Of a stretch of 64,000 nucleotides of DNA, positions 17,953 to 26,778 are shown piece after piece. How positions within the stretch are numbered: the stretch's first letter is position 1; each line of letters starts with the position of its first letter. Under the pieces are notes generated by a model. That model saw only the letters and a list, made by a program, of their open reading frames with translations, made no database searches and was not told where the DNA came from. Position numbers and translations under genes: made by a program. Source of the DNA: UBA6144 sp964399165 (lineage in GTDB: Bacteria; Bdellovibrionota; Bacteriovoracia; Bacteriovoracales; Bacteriovoracaceae); the NCBI GenBank assembly GCA_964399165.1, contig CAYNPO010000012.1, forward strand, positions 1 to 64,000, given 5' to 3'.

Positions 17953-18338
17953 TGCTGGCAGCGCTGCTCCTGTCCCTTCTCTCGGCACCCACCACACCCG
18001 CTCAGGAGCAGGCGGAGGCCGTGATGTACTTCACCCCGCTCCTGGGACACGTGCACCAGGCACCGTCGCGCCCGTCACCAAGCCTCACCACCATCCAATG
18101 CGGCCACCCGCTGCGCGTGCTCCACGACCCGAAAGTGTCGGTGGGGGAGGACTGGGCCTACGTGGCGGTGGCGGACCACAGGGGCTTCGTGTGGCGCCGG
18201 CACGTGTCCACCAAACGTCCCGATTGTTTCCAGGCGCGGCATCCGCGTTTCTTTGACGCCTTGAACCTGGACCTCGCCGAGCTCTATTATTGGGGCCGGC
18301 TCTATGATTACTTCGAAGAGGGGAGGGCGAAACCATGA
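17952..18338 (+). CDS. Small exported protein, possibly SH3-like
   Basis: A 128-residue product beginning with a signal peptide (MLAALLLSLLSAPTTPAQ). The middle part has the rhythm of a bacterial SH3 domain (LRVLHDPKVSVGEDWAYVAV, then GFVWRRHV). The C-terminal 40 residues are Tyr/Phe-rich and acidic. I start it at the ATG sharing a base with the lapB stop, because the hydrophobic stretch then sits at the N-terminus. It overlaps the next gene by four bases (ATGA), forming a coupled set with it. The SH3 assignment is tentative. Confidence 0.75.
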   Translation: MLAALLLSLLSAPTTPAQEQAEAVMYFTPLLGHVHQAPSRPSPSLTTIQCGHPLRVLHDPKVSVGEDWAYVAVADHRGFVWRRHVSTKRPDCFQARHPRFFDALNLDLAELYYWGRLYDYFEEGRAKP

Positions 18339-19234
18339 AGACCCTGCTCCTCCTCGTCCTGATCCCGAGCGTAGTGGTCCATGCTCAAGACTCCGACCCC
18401 GCGAACTCGGCGCCAGATAAGCTACCGGTGGAAAAGGAGCTCGACGTCATCGACTTCAAGAACGTAAAGGACGTGCTCAAGAAGGACGGCCTCGACGCCG
18501 AGGTAAAGAAAAAGCAGGAAGCCGCCAAGCGTGCCAGCGAGATGCGCGTGGCCGCCGAGAAGAGCCGCCAGACCTGGCCATCGGAGGACGACTTTTGGCC
18601 GCTGGCCGCCGAATGGTGGCTGGTCAAGAACGCGCCCACCCTGTCATGGGACTTCGATCGTCCCGAGTACGGGCTGGAGCCAGTCCTGGCACAGGTCCTG
18701 CGGACGGTTGGTTTCATGCAGAAGCGCTTCCGTGTGCTCGCGCTGGGGGCCACGAGCCCGGCCCACCTCTCCCTGCCAGCGGACCGTGACGGCTACATAC
18801 TGCTCTTTTCCGTCCCCTTCGTGCGGGCCATGGACCTGAGCAAGCTTGAGATAGCTCTGCTGCTCCTGGAAGACGTGCTCCGTTCCGAGGAAGGTTGGCT
18901 GCGCGAACAGGTCAGGCCGGCCAAGCTCAAGGACTTGGCCGGCTCCAGTTTCGTGGGGAGGGCCCCGGACCTTTCCCCACTCACGGAGGTGGGGGCCGGC
19001 TATACGGCCTTCCTCAAGAACAAAGGGTTCACCTTCCAGCAGCAGTTCGCCATCACCAAGAAGATGGACGTGTTGCTGAAGCCGCATCCTGAACTGTGGA
19101 ACACCTACGTGCGTCTGCTCGGCAAGATTGACCGCTTGGTCAAGGGCAACGCCGCTCACGCCGACTACGTGAAACTCTACCCCTCACCCGAGATGCAGAT
19201 TCGCTGGTTGGCGCCCGAGGAAAAAACCTTGTGA
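18335..19234 (+). CDS. Exported protein of unknown function
   Basis: The 299-residue protein has a signal peptide (MKTLLLLVLIPSVVVHAQ), a charged, helix-forming stretch rich in Lys and Glu (about residues 35-80) and a globular C-terminal half. I see no catalytic motif; a peptidase-like HExxH is absent. It is translationally coupled at both ends: ATGA overlap with the gene before and GTGA overlap with the membrane protein after. The context of lapB upstream and tol genes downstream points to an envelope role, without further detail. Confidence 0.8.
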   Translation: MKTLLLLVLIPSVVVHAQDSDPANSAPDKLPVEKELDVIDFKNVKDVLKKDGLDAEVKKKQEAAKRASEMRVAAEKSRQTWPSEDDFWPLAAEWWLVKNAPTLSWDFDRPEYGLEPVLAQVLRTVGFMQKRFRVLALGATSPAHLSLPADRDGYILLFSVPFVRAMDLSKLEIALLLLEDVLRSEEGWLREQVRPAKLKDLAGSSFVGRAPDLSPLTEVGAGYTAFLKNKGFTFQQQFAITKKMDVLLKPHPELWNTYVRLLGKIDRLVKGNAAHADYVKLYPSPEMQIRWLAPEEKTL

Positions 19235-20052
19235 CCCCCGCCGGGCCTGAACTCGGGCGCAATCTTCGGTGGTGGGCGTTCTACACGGCCCTGCAGGTTG
19301 CGGGACATTTGGTCCTGAGTTCCGTCGGCGCTTTCTTCCACTTCCTCCTTGGACACGGGATCAACCTGGTGGAGGGCTGGCTCCACGCTAACGGGTGGGA
19401 GTTGGCCCTCCTGTCCAAGGCATTCGCGTTTTGGGGCACACAGTGGCTGTTGCGGGTGCGCTTCTACCGTCCGCGCTCGCTCGCGTCTTTCCTGAAAGAA
19501 GAGGCCCGCTGGCCTGAGCGGAGGGCCTTGGTGGTTTCGGTGTTCCTTCTTCTGGCACTGGTGGGTTTCGGGCAGGTAGTCCCCTTGTCCCACAACCGCC
19601 CCTATACGTTGGCCCAGATCACCGCATTCGTTTGCTCCACCGCCTGGTTTCTCGGTGACGTGCTGATGGCGGCCACGCTCCATGAGCTCTTTCCCGTCTC
19701 CGAAGCGTCGGGGCGGCGACGCCGGGCGGTGGGTTATCTGGGGTTCTTCGCCGTCTCCTTCCTCATCACCGTGCCCGACTATTTCCATACTAGCTTCCTC
19801 GTGCACCTGCATTTCTGGACGGCGCTTCTACTGGCGGGCCAGCAGTTCAAGCGCTGGGAGAGCGCGGTGGCCTACCTCCTGATAGTGGCCGCCCCTTCGG
19901 CGGCGCTGCTCGGTTTGGACCCACTGTGGGGTGCGGATTTCTCGCCTTTCCGTCTGTCAAACCCTCCCGCGGCTTCTTTCCTTCTCGTCCTGTGGGTGTT
20001 ATCGTGGGCCTACTATTCTTACCGTCATCGTTGGCGCGGCACCGCCCTCTGA
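19231..20052 (+). CDS. Polytopic inner-membrane protein of unknown function
   Basis: The 273-residue protein is mostly hydrophobic, with about six or seven membrane segments separated by short basic loops (for example RRRRAV near residue 168). No family is recognised; a transporter-type signature is not seen. The GTG start overlaps the stop of the previous gene, so it depends on that gene's translation. It ends 33 bases before tolQ and may belong to the same transcript. Confidence 0.8.
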   Translation: MTPAGPELGRNLRWWAFYTALQVAGHLVLSSVGAFFHFLLGHGINLVEGWLHANGWELALLSKAFAFWGTQWLLRVRFYRPRSLASFLKEEARWPERRALVVSVFLLLALVGFGQVVPLSHNRPYTLAQITAFVCSTAWFLGDVLMAATLHELFPVSEASGRRRRAVGYLGFFAVSFLITVPDYFHTSFLVHLHFWTALLLAGQQFKRWESAVAYLLIVAAPSAALLGLDPLWGADFSPFRLSNPPAASFLLVLWVLSWAYYSYRHRWRGTAL

Positions 20053-20085
20053 GGCCAACAGCCGCGCTTCACAAGGGAGTGTGGC

Positions 20086-20784
20086 ATGCACGGAAACCTG
20101 AACATCTGGGAAATCCTTTGGCAGTCCGGACCGGTGGTGAAGCTGGTGCTGGTGCTGCTGGTGGCTTGCTCCGTGGTGTCCTGGGCGATCATCATCCAGA
20201 AGCTCAAGGAGCTGAAGGCCGCGGACGCCGCCAACCGCCAGTTCCTGGCCGCCTTCAAGGGCGGCGGCTCCATGGGCGAGATCTTCCACGCGTCGCTGGC
20301 CCAGCAGGACTCCAGCCTGGGCGAGGTCTATCGCCGGGGCTATGAGGAATTGAACCAATTGGGCGAGAAGATCGGCGACAAGAAGCAGCTCCCCACCTAC
20401 CTGCGCGAGCTGAACTACGCCCCCCTCGAGCGCGCGCTCAAGCAAGGGGCCAACCGCGCCCAGGAGCGTCTGGACCTGCGCGTGGCCACCCTCGCCACCA
20501 TCAGCTCCGTGGCCCCGTTCGTGGGCCTCTTTGGCACCGTGTGGGGAATCATCGACGCCTTCGCGGGCCTCTCCAGCGGCGGAGGTTCCATCGAGGCGGT
20601 TGCCCCTGGCATCGCCGAGGCCCTGGTCGCCACCGCCGTGGGGCTCGCGGCCGCCATTCCCGCCATGTGGTTCTACAACTCCTTCACCGGCCAGCTCTCG
20701 CGCATGGGCACCCAAATGGAGGGGTTCGGGCAGGACTTCCTGAACCTGGTGGAGCGCTCCTTCCTATCCGCGCGGCGGGACTGA
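20086..20784 (+). CDS. tolQ: TolQ/ExbB-family proton channel protein
   Basis: The 232-residue protein has three membrane helices: one at the N-terminus and a pair in the C-terminal half around the motif SVAPFVGLFGTVWGIIDAF. TolQ works with TolR to harvest the proton gradient and move TolA during outer membrane constriction. AAGGGAG precedes the ATG. It is followed directly by tolR, a tolA-like gene and tolB, so the Tol rather than the ExbB assignment is secure. Pal is not in the window after tolB. Confidence 0.93.
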   Translation: MHGNLNIWEILWQSGPVVKLVLVLLVACSVVSWAIIIQKLKELKAADAANRQFLAAFKGGGSMGEIFHASLAQQDSSLGEVYRRGYEELNQLGEKIGDKKQLPTYLRELNYAPLERALKQGANRAQERLDLRVATLATISSVAPFVGLFGTVWGIIDAFAGLSSGGGSIEAVAPGIAEALVATAVGLAAAIPAMWFYNSFTGQLSRMGTQMEGFGQDFLNLVERSFLSARRD

Positions 20785-20793
20785 GGGGGAGCC

Positions 20794-21213
20794 ATGGCCT
20801 TCTCCGGCGGCAACAAGAAAGGGCCCATCTCCGACATCAACGTCACGCCCATGGTGGACGTGATGCTGGTGCTGCTGGTGATCTTCATGGTCACCGCGCC
20901 CATGATGTTCAGCGGAATCTCGCTCAAGCTCCCCAAGACCCAGAAGGTGGCCAGCCTGCAGCTACGCCCTGAGCTGGTCATTCTCTCCATCACCGCCTCC
21001 GAGGAATTCTATCTCGGCAAGGACAAGGTGGGTCGTGATGCCCTCTTGCGTGAGGTACAGACCAAGCTGAAGACCAGCAAGAGCGACGTGTTGTACCTGC
21101 GCGCCGACTACAACCTCAAGTACGAGAAAGTAGCAAAGCTCATCGCCTCCCTGAAAAAGGCTGGCGTCTCCAACATCGCTTTGGTCACCGAAACGGAGAA
21201 TGGCCAAGGATGA
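20794..21213 (+). CDS. tolR: TolR/ExbD-family protein
   Basis: The 139-residue protein has one N-terminal membrane helix carrying the essential proton-binding Asp in NVTPMVDVMLVLLVIF, and a periplasmic domain. It partners with TolQ. GGGGGAG lies before the ATG, and the stop overlaps the next start (ATGA), so tolR and the tolA-like gene are translationally coupled. Confidence 0.94.
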   Translation: MAFSGGNKKGPISDINVTPMVDVMLVLLVIFMVTAPMMFSGISLKLPKTQKVASLQLRPELVILSITASEEFYLGKDKVGRDALLREVQTKLKTSKSDVLYLRADYNLKYEKVAKLIASLKKAGVSNIALVTETENGQG

Positions 21214-22019
21214 ACCCCCAGGCCCAGCGCCCTGACATCGTCTGGTACGACGACGAATTTAAGTCGGGGCTCATGCTCGCCCTCGCCTTGCATGTGTTGT
21301 TGTTGATGGTGGCCTTCATCGTGGGGCGGATCGTTTTCCCCACCGGCTCCGCCAAAGGTGCTGCGCTGGAAGTGTTGAAGGCGTCGGTCCGCGTGGACGT
21401 TGTCGGCATGCCCAAGATGACGCTCCAAGAGTTGCGCCAGCTGCAGGCGACACCGGCGGCGTCCAAGGAGCCGGAGCCGGTCAAGGAAGCCAAGGCCGAG
21501 CCCGCCGAAGCGCCCCCCAAGCCGGACGACGTGGTCATCCAAGAGAAGGGCAGACCCTCCGCCAAGAAATCCCTTTCCTCTCTGCTCGCCGACTATTCCA
21601 AGAAGGCTCCCACCGCCAAGAAAGAACGCAAGGGCGGCGCCGAGGGCAAGAACGCCGGGCTGGACGAGCTGGTGCTGGAGGGCAACCGCCTAAGCAGAGG
21701 CACGGCACTCGTAGGGGACGTCTCCGACACCGCCGATGGCCCGTTGGTGGCGTACGTGGAGAACCTCATGGAAAAGGTGCGTGCCCACTGGGCACTGCCG
21801 GACTTCCTACGGGGAGCAAACCTCCAGTGTCGCGTTCAGATTTGGGTTTCCGCCTCGGGCCAGCTGCTCAAGGCCGAGTTCATCGAGAAAAGCGGCAACG
21901 CCGATTACGACAACCGCGCGGAGCAGGCCATACGCCGGGCTTCGCCTTTCCCACCCCCCCCCGCCGATGTGGCCGCGAAACTGTCCACGCGAGGAGTGGT
22001 GCTGGGATTCCCCCTTTAA
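21210..22019 (+). CDS. tolA: TolA/TonB-like periplasm-spanning protein
   Basis: The 269-residue protein has a cytoplasmic N-terminus, one membrane helix (about residues 26-45), a Pro/Lys/Glu/Ala-rich extended region (about 85-130) and a C-terminal TonB-like domain with VENLMEKVRAHWALP and the pattern QIWVSASGQLLKAEFIEKSG. That architecture, and its position between tolR and tolB, identify it as the TolA component that links the inner-membrane motor to the outer membrane. It is shorter than E. coli TolA because the spacer helix is reduced. Confidence 0.87.
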   Translation: MNPQAQRPDIVWYDDEFKSGLMLALALHVLLLMVAFIVGRIVFPTGSAKGAALEVLKASVRVDVVGMPKMTLQELRQLQATPAASKEPEPVKEAKAEPAEAPPKPDDVVIQEKGRPSAKKSLSSLLADYSKKAPTAKKERKGGAEGKNAGLDELVLEGNRLSRGTALVGDVSDTADGPLVAYVENLMEKVRAHWALPDFLRGANLQCRVQIWVSASGQLLKAEFIEKSGNADYDNRAEQAIRRASPFPPPPADVAAKLSTRGVVLGFPL

Positions 22020-22029
22020 GGAGCGCCCG

Positions 22030-23370
22030 ATGTTGAAGTTCCTCCTTCTCGCCCTTCTTTCCCTCCACGCCTACGGCCAAAGCGACGCCAAAGTGCAGGT
22101 CTTCGCGGTGGGCGACGCCCGTCCGGAAAAGACCAACATCGCCTTTGCCCTGGCTTCCAGGGAAGGAATTGCGGGCGAGCAGCGCAAGATGCTCGAAGAG
22201 GTCGAAGGCATCCTGAAGAACGATTTCGCCTTCTATAAACACCTCTTGGAGGGCGTGCAGCTAGACGGCTTCCGGGCCGGTGACTGGGACACCTGGAACG
22301 GACGTGGCCACGGCTTCGTGGCTGCCCTCAGCGCCCGCCCGCGGGGCGCTGGCTTGTCGGTATCCGCCGAGGTGCTGGACGTGCGCGCCAAAAAGAGCCG
22401 CGGCACCGCCACCGTGGACCTCGACGGCGGCCGCCTGCGCGACCAGGCCCACCGGCTTGCCGACGCCATCTACAAACTGGTGACGGGCAAGCCTTCCATC
22501 TTCACCACCAAGATCTACTTCGTTTCGGACCGCTCCAGTTTCGGCAAGGACACCAAGAAAGAACTCTACGTGATGGACTTCGATGGACGCAGGGTGGAGC
22601 GCCTCACCTTTTTCAACTCCACTGTGATCTCCCCGGCGGTTTCGCCCGATGGTCGTTATGTGGTGTTCTCCTTGGTGCAGGAACATTCCCAGCGCTCCGG
22701 CCGCCGCATGGTCTCCACCAAGAACATCGACTTGCGCATTCTTGACCTGGCCAAGAAGCGCTTTGGAACGGTCTCCGGGCAGCCCGGGGTCAACTCCGGG
22801 GCGGTTTATTCCGCCGATGGCAAGAGTCTCTACTTCACGCTCACGACCTCGGGTAACGCGGACATCTATGAAATGCCCGCCACAGGCGGCAAACCCCGTC
22901 GCATCACCCACAGCCATGCGGAGGACGTGGATCCCACCGTCACCGCGGATGGCTCGAGCATGAGCTTTCTCTCCAACCGCGCCGGCCGCGCCAACATCTA
23001 CATCATGAATCCCCGGGAGGGCGACGCCAAGGCCCGCCGGGTGAGTTTCGTGGGCCAGTTCAACGCGTCCCCGCGCTATTCCCCCGACGGCAAGGAAATC
23101 GCCTTCGTGTCCTGGGTGGACAACGCCTTTGATCTCTACCGGATCGACGCCCAGGGGAGCAATTTGGCGCGGCTGACCAAGAACTTCGGCTCTAACGAGG
23201 AGCCCTGGTGGTCACCGGATGGAGAGTTCCTTATTTTCACCTCCCAGCGAGTCCTCAGTCGGCGAGAGGCGACCCAGGATATCTACATAATGAACAGGGA
23301 GGGGGAGATCTTGGGGCAGCTGACCCAGGGATTTGGCCGCTGCTTTACCCCCCGCTGGGCTAACCAGTAG
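22030..23370 (+). CDS. tolB: Tol-Pal system protein TolB
   Basis: The 446-residue periplasmic protein has a signal peptide (MLKFLLLALLSLHAYGQ), an N-terminal alpha/beta domain and a six-bladed propeller of repeated PDG-type blades, for example SPAVSPDGRYVVFS, SPRYSPDGKEIAFVS and EPWWSPDGEFLIFTS. TolB binds Pal and lipoproteins. I place the start at 22030, where AAGGAG is 6 bases upstream; an open frame continues upstream inside tolA without biological support. An AT-rich spacer follows the stop. Confidence 0.94.
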   Translation: MLKFLLLALLSLHAYGQSDAKVQVFAVGDARPEKTNIAFALASREGIAGEQRKMLEEVEGILKNDFAFYKHLLEGVQLDGFRAGDWDTWNGRGHGFVAALSARPRGAGLSVSAEVLDVRAKKSRGTATVDLDGGRLRDQAHRLADAIYKLVTGKPSIFTTKIYFVSDRSSFGKDTKKELYVMDFDGRRVERLTFFNSTVISPAVSPDGRYVVFSLVQEHSQRSGRRMVSTKNIDLRILDLAKKRFGTVSGQPGVNSGAVYSADGKSLYFTLTTSGNADIYEMPATGGKPRRITHSHAEDVDPTVTADGSSMSFLSNRAGRANIYIMNPREGDAKARRVSFVGQFNASPRYSPDGKEIAFVSWVDNAFDLYRIDAQGSNLARLTKNFGSNEEPWWSPDGEFLIFTSQRVLSRREATQDIYIMNREGEILGQLTQGFGRCFTPRWANQ

Positions 23371-23387
23371 AAATCATGGGCAAAATT

Positions 23388-23402
23388 GTTTAAAAGTTAA
23401 AC
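23388..23402. promoter_or_regulatory. 15-bp palindrome after tolB
   Basis: GTTTAA and TTAAAC form perfect arms around the centre AAG. It lies in the AT-rich spacer upstream of the candidate promoter of the next gene, so it could be an operator. It matches 12 of 15 bases with one strand of the palindrome at 49433-49447. Confidence 0.35.
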
Positions 23403-23419
23403 GCTGCATCAAAATAGTC

Positions 23420-23448
23420 TTGTAATTATTTTAGGCAAATTGTACACT
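23420..23448 (+). promoter_or_regulatory. Candidate sigma-70 promoter for the GAF-AAA+ regulator
   Basis: TTGTAA (23420-23425), a 17-base spacer and TACACT (23443-23448) give four of six matches in each box. The spacer region is much more AT-rich than its surroundings. The inferred start would leave a leader of about 55 bases before the ATG at 23511. Confidence 0.5.
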
Positions 23449-23510
23449 TTTCATAGTTACGCACTGCATAAACTGTGTTGACCCAACCCGTTTAGTGTCA
23501 AGGAGCAACT

Positions 23511-25022
23511 ATGAAAACCGCCGCCCTGCAAAACGAACTCGCCACCCTGAATACCCAGCTTTTGACCCACCTGGACGAGGCCGTGTTCTTCGCCCGCCTC
23601 TCCGACTACTTCCAGCAAGCCTCCGGCGACCACAAGATTCAGGTCTACGAAGTGATGGCGGATAGCTCCACCCGGCTGGCCGCCGAAAACGGCCAGGCTC
23701 TGGAAGGCGCCGTGCTCGCCAAGGGCATCGGCCTCTCCGGCTATGTGGCCCGCATGAAGCGCGCTTACTGGTCCAACAGCGTCAAGCGCGACCCCATCAC
23801 CGCCCACTCCAAGCGCGACGACGTCATTGAGGCCGAGTTGGCCGTGCCAGTCATGCATGAGGGCACCGTGATCGCCACCATCCACTTCCAGTCCGCTTTG
23901 AAGGATCGCCAGTATTCCGAGAAGGACGTGGCCCTGGTCAATGAATCCCTCGCCCAGCTCGCCGCCCCTGTCCGCAACATGCGCCTCTACCTGATGGCCC
24001 GCCATGTCGCCCGCGACCTCGAGCAGAAGCTGGCCCAGAAGGAGAGCGAGCGCGACCAGATGTCCCGCATCGACGTCCGCACCGGCTCCCTGGACAACGA
24101 CGAGCGCCTCAACATCATCGCCGTCAGCAAGTCTTTCCTCGAGACCATCCAAGTCGCCAAGAAACTCGCCCTCCAGGACTTCCCCGTCCTGCTGGAAGGC
24201 GCCCACGGCACCGGCAAGAAGTTGCTCGCCCGCAAGATCCACTTCTGGAGCCAGCGCAAGCAGAACCGCTGCGTGCTGGTCCAGTGCTCCTCCATGCCCG
24301 AAGCCGCCCTCGACACCGAGCTGTTCGGAAAGAAAGGCAAAAAGGGTGCTTTCGCCGAAGCCAACGGCGGCACCTTGATCCTGGATGACATCAACGCCCT
24401 CACCCCCGCCCTGCAGGCCAAGGTGCTGCGCACCTTGGTGACGGGCGAAGTGGTCACCGCCGACAATGAGGAGAAGGCCCACATCAACGTCCGCATCGTC
24501 GCCACCACCAAGGGCGGCTTGGCCGAGGCCTGCGAGAAAGGCGAGTTCAAGTCCGAGCTGCACATCCGCCTGAGCACCATGGGCATCAAAGTCGCTGGCC
24601 TGCGCGAGCGTTCCGAAGACGTGCGCGCCCTGGCCGAGCACTTCCTGAACGACGGCCGCCCTGTGACCGGCGCCAAGATCCTGACCGCCTCCGCCCAGGC
24701 CAAGCTCTCCGCCTACCACTGGCCCGGCAACGCCCAGGAGCTGAAAGGCCTGATGGAGCGCATGGCGGTGGTGGTAGACGGCCAGTACGTCGACGAAAAC
24801 CATCTGCCCGAACTCAAGCCCGAGGTCGTGAAGGAAGAGCCCAAAGTCGAAGTGAGATTCGAGGAAGTCTGCCTGCACGAGCTTGAGAAAAAGCACATCC
24901 TGGCCACCTTGGACCACCTGGGCGGCAATAAGACGCGCGCGGCTAAGTCCCTGGGGATCACTGTAAAGACCCTGTATAACAAGCTGCACAGCTACGGCAT
25001 GATCGAGAGCAAGGAAGCCTGA
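23511..25022 (+). CDS. GAF-AAA+-Fis regulator resembling a sigma-54 activator but lacking the GAFTGA loop
   Basis: The 503-residue protein has an N-terminal GAF-like domain (about residues 20-165), a short coiled linker, an AAA+ domain (about 200-420) and a C-terminal Fis-type helix-turn-helix (GGNKTRAAKSLGITVKTLYN). Walker A reads GAHGTGKK and Walker B LILDDI rather than the usual LDE. In activators of sigma-54 RNA polymerase, ELFG is followed by HEKGAFTGA. Here the text is ELFGKKGKKGAFAEANGG, so the sigma-54-contacting loop is missing. It likely binds DNA and perhaps ATP but may not activate sigma-54 promoters. AAGGAG lies before the ATG. Confidence 0.88.
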   Translation: MKTAALQNELATLNTQLLTHLDEAVFFARLSDYFQQASGDHKIQVYEVMADSSTRLAAENGQALEGAVLAKGIGLSGYVARMKRAYWSNSVKRDPITAHSKRDDVIEAELAVPVMHEGTVIATIHFQSALKDRQYSEKDVALVNESLAQLAAPVRNMRLYLMARHVARDLEQKLAQKESERDQMSRIDVRTGSLDNDERLNIIAVSKSFLETIQVAKKLALQDFPVLLEGAHGTGKKLLARKIHFWSQRKQNRCVLVQCSSMPEAALDTELFGKKGKKGAFAEANGGTLILDDINALTPALQAKVLRTLVTGEVVTADNEEKAHINVRIVATTKGGLAEACEKGEFKSELHIRLSTMGIKVAGLRERSEDVRALAEHFLNDGRPVTGAKILTASAQAKLSAYHWPGNAQELKGLMERMAVVVDGQYVDENHLPELKPEVVKEEPKVEVRFEEVCLHELEKKHILATLDHLGGNKTRAAKSLGITVKTLYNKLHSYGMIESKEA

Positions 25023-25027
25023 GAGGG

Positions 25028-25056
25028 TTGTCCTTCCCGCGGTGAAAAAGTATTAT
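25028..25056 (+). promoter_or_regulatory. Strong candidate sigma-70 promoter
   Basis: TTGTCC (25028-25033), a 17-base spacer and TATTAT (25051-25056, five of six matches) lie just before AAGGAG at 25065-25070 and the ATG at 25076. The leader would be about 14 bases. Confidence 0.6.
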
Positions 25057-25075
25057 TGACCCTCAAGGAGCCTTT

Positions 25076-25294
25076 ATGACGAAAGCCGCCCCCGTGACCG
25101 AAGAAAAAACCCCCGCCGCCGCCCCCGAGGTGATGACGTTGAAGAACTTCCGCTCCAACGCGGACATCGAGAACTTCTACCGCTTCATCCATGACAACGG
25201 ACTGCGCCGGGAAGCCGGAATCATGCTCGAGTACGCCATGGACAAGCTCCGCAAGGCCCGTAAGGCCAAGCGCGCCGCCAAGACCCTGCAGTAA
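25076..25294 (+). CDS. 72-residue basic protein of unknown function
   Basis: The product starts with an Ala/Pro/Glu-rich tail and continues as a helical, Lys/Arg-rich protein (MLEYAMDKLRKARKAKRAAK at the C-terminal end). There is no signal peptide or membrane segment. It has its own near-consensus promoter, a strong ribosome binding site, and a perfect intrinsic terminator 11 bases after the stop, which together suggest a separately and strongly expressed small protein. The basic helical end might bind nucleic acid, but this is only a guess. Confidence 0.85.
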   Translation: MTKAAPVTEEKTPAAAPEVMTLKNFRSNADIENFYRFIHDNGLRREAGIMLEYAMDKLRKARKAKRAAKTLQ

Positions 25295-25305
25295 ACCGTT
25301 CCCTC

Positions 25306-25334
25306 CGGGGGCCCAAGGCCGGGCCCCCGTTTTT
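25306..25334 (+). terminator. Intrinsic terminator
   Basis: A perfect 9-bp stem (CGGGGGCCC with GGGCCCCCG) around a 6-base loop is followed by five T. It closes the 72-residue gene. Confidence 0.92.
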
Positions 25335-25353
25335 CCCTTCCGCCGGAAACCGC

Positions 25354-26778
25354 ATGGACGCCACCCCCAAGACCCACATCTTCTACGACCCCCTCTACGG
25401 ACACATTTCCCTTACCACCCTGGAGTGGGAGATCATCCATACGCCGTTCTACCAGCGCCTGCGCTGGATCAAGCAGCTGGGGTTCACCTTCTACACATTC
25501 CCCGGCGCCGAGCACTCCCGCTTCGGGCACTCGATCGGCGTGATGTACAACGCGCACATGATCCTGCGGACCCTGGGGCGTGCGGTGCCTGACGGCGAAC
25601 TCTTCAACGACAAACACGTCTCCGCCGCCAAGACCTACCACCAGAGCCTGCGGCTCGCGGCCCTGTTGCACGACCTGGGCATGTTCCCTTTTTCCCACAC
25701 CACCGAGATGGCCTACATCCGCTACGGCGAAACCACCCACGCCAAGGGAGGGAAGGGCCACCCAGATGACCACGAGCACTTGGGCTCCTTTATCATCAAG
25801 AACACCGATTACGAGGGCGGCATCACCCAGCTGATGAAGCGCCACGGGATCGACCCGCAGCGGGTTTCGGACCTGGTGAAGGGCGTGGACAAAAGTGTCC
25901 TGGCCAATCAAATCCTCCATTCCGAGATCGATTGCGACCGCATGGACTACTTGTTGCGGGACGCGCACTACTCCGGCATCCATTACGGGACCTATGACCG
26001 CGACTACCTGCTAAACCACTTTCGCAGCGTGAACGTGGGCGGTCACGACATCATGGCGATCAACCACAACGCCCTCCACGCGGTGGAAGATTTCCTGATG
26101 GCCCGCTACGCCTGGTACTCCCAGGTCGTACGCTCCGCCCGGGGGGCGCGCTTCGACGCCATCGCCGACGAGCTGGCCTTCCACCTGCTGGAGCGCGGAA
26201 AGATCCACACCTACAGCCAACTCATGGACATGGTGGCCAACGCTCCCAACCGCTTTTACGGTTTCAACGACCAGTACTTCATGCAGGTGGTCCATCAGCA
26301 TTACGTGGCCGGAGAGTTCGACAAGCATCCCCGCATCCGCGACCTGGCTTACCGCCTGCTCTTCGAAGTGGCGCCCAAGACCATCCGGGTGGACGAGTTC
26401 AAGCAGCGCCTTTTGGACCAGGACGACGACCAAGGCAACGAACGCGTCCTGCGCCGGGCCCACGACAAGGTGGCCGAGATCAAGGACGTGCTCAAGAAGA
26501 AGGGTGGCGAGAAAGATTGGGTGCTAGAAGACTTCCCCAAGAAGCACATCCTGTTCGTGCGCTCCCGCAAAAAGCTGGTGAAGGGCAAGACCACCGAGAA
26601 CCTGCTGCTAGAGCGGGACCCCGCCAAGATCCTGCTGCACACGGGGGAAGTGAGGCTCTTGGGCGATATGGAGAACTCGGTGATTGGGCACCTGCAAAAC
26701 AAGTTCAACTTCGTCCCAAACGTGTATTGCTCCGAATCGGCGTGGGAGATCCTTAAGGCGGAAGGGGTTGTTTCCTGA
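25354..26778 (+). CDS. HD-domain phosphohydrolase (dNTPase-like family)
   Basis: The 474-residue protein belongs to the HD superfamily branch that includes dNTP triphosphohydrolases. It begins IFYDPLYGHISLT and has the metal-binding His in AEHSRFGHSIGV, the HD pair in LLHDLGMFPFSH, and a downstream Asp in IDCDRMDYLLRDAHYSG. Those conserved residues suggest an active nucleotide phosphohydrolase; the substrate cannot be read from sequence. The C-terminal 130 residues are Lys-rich and less conserved. It lies alone between the terminator at 25306 and ftsE. Confidence 0.88.
   Translation: MDATPKTHIFYDPLYGHISLTTLEWEIIHTPFYQRLRWIKQLGFTFYTFPGAEHSRFGHSIGVMYNAHMILRTLGRAVPDGELFNDKHVSAAKTYHQSLRLAALLHDLGMFPFSHTTEMAYIRYGETTHAKGGKGHPDDHEHLGSFIIKNTDYEGGITQLMKRHGIDPQRVSDLVKGVDKSVLANQILHSEIDCDRMDYLLRDAHYSGIHYGTYDRDYLLNHFRSVNVGGHDIMAINHNALHAVEDFLMARYAWYSQVVRSARGARFDAIADELAFHLLERGKIHTYSQLMDMVANAPNRFYGFNDQYFMQVVHQHYVAGEFDKHPRIRDLAYRLLFEVAPKTIRVDEFKQRLLDQDDDQGNERVLRRAHDKVAEIKDVLKKKGGEKDWVLEDFPKKHILFVRSRKKLVKGKTTENLLLERDPAKILLHTGEVRLLGDMENSVIGHLQNKFNFVPNVYCSESAWEILKAEGVVS

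Noticed and set aside
21736..22029. Upstream extension of tolB inside the tolA-like gene
   Set aside because: The signal peptide and ribosome binding site place the tolB start at 22030.
23457..24989. Open frame of about 510 codons antisense to the GAF-AAA+ regulator
   Set aside because: It is Gly/Val/Leu/His-rich without any motif, and exists because the high GC third positions of the true gene remove stops on the other strand.
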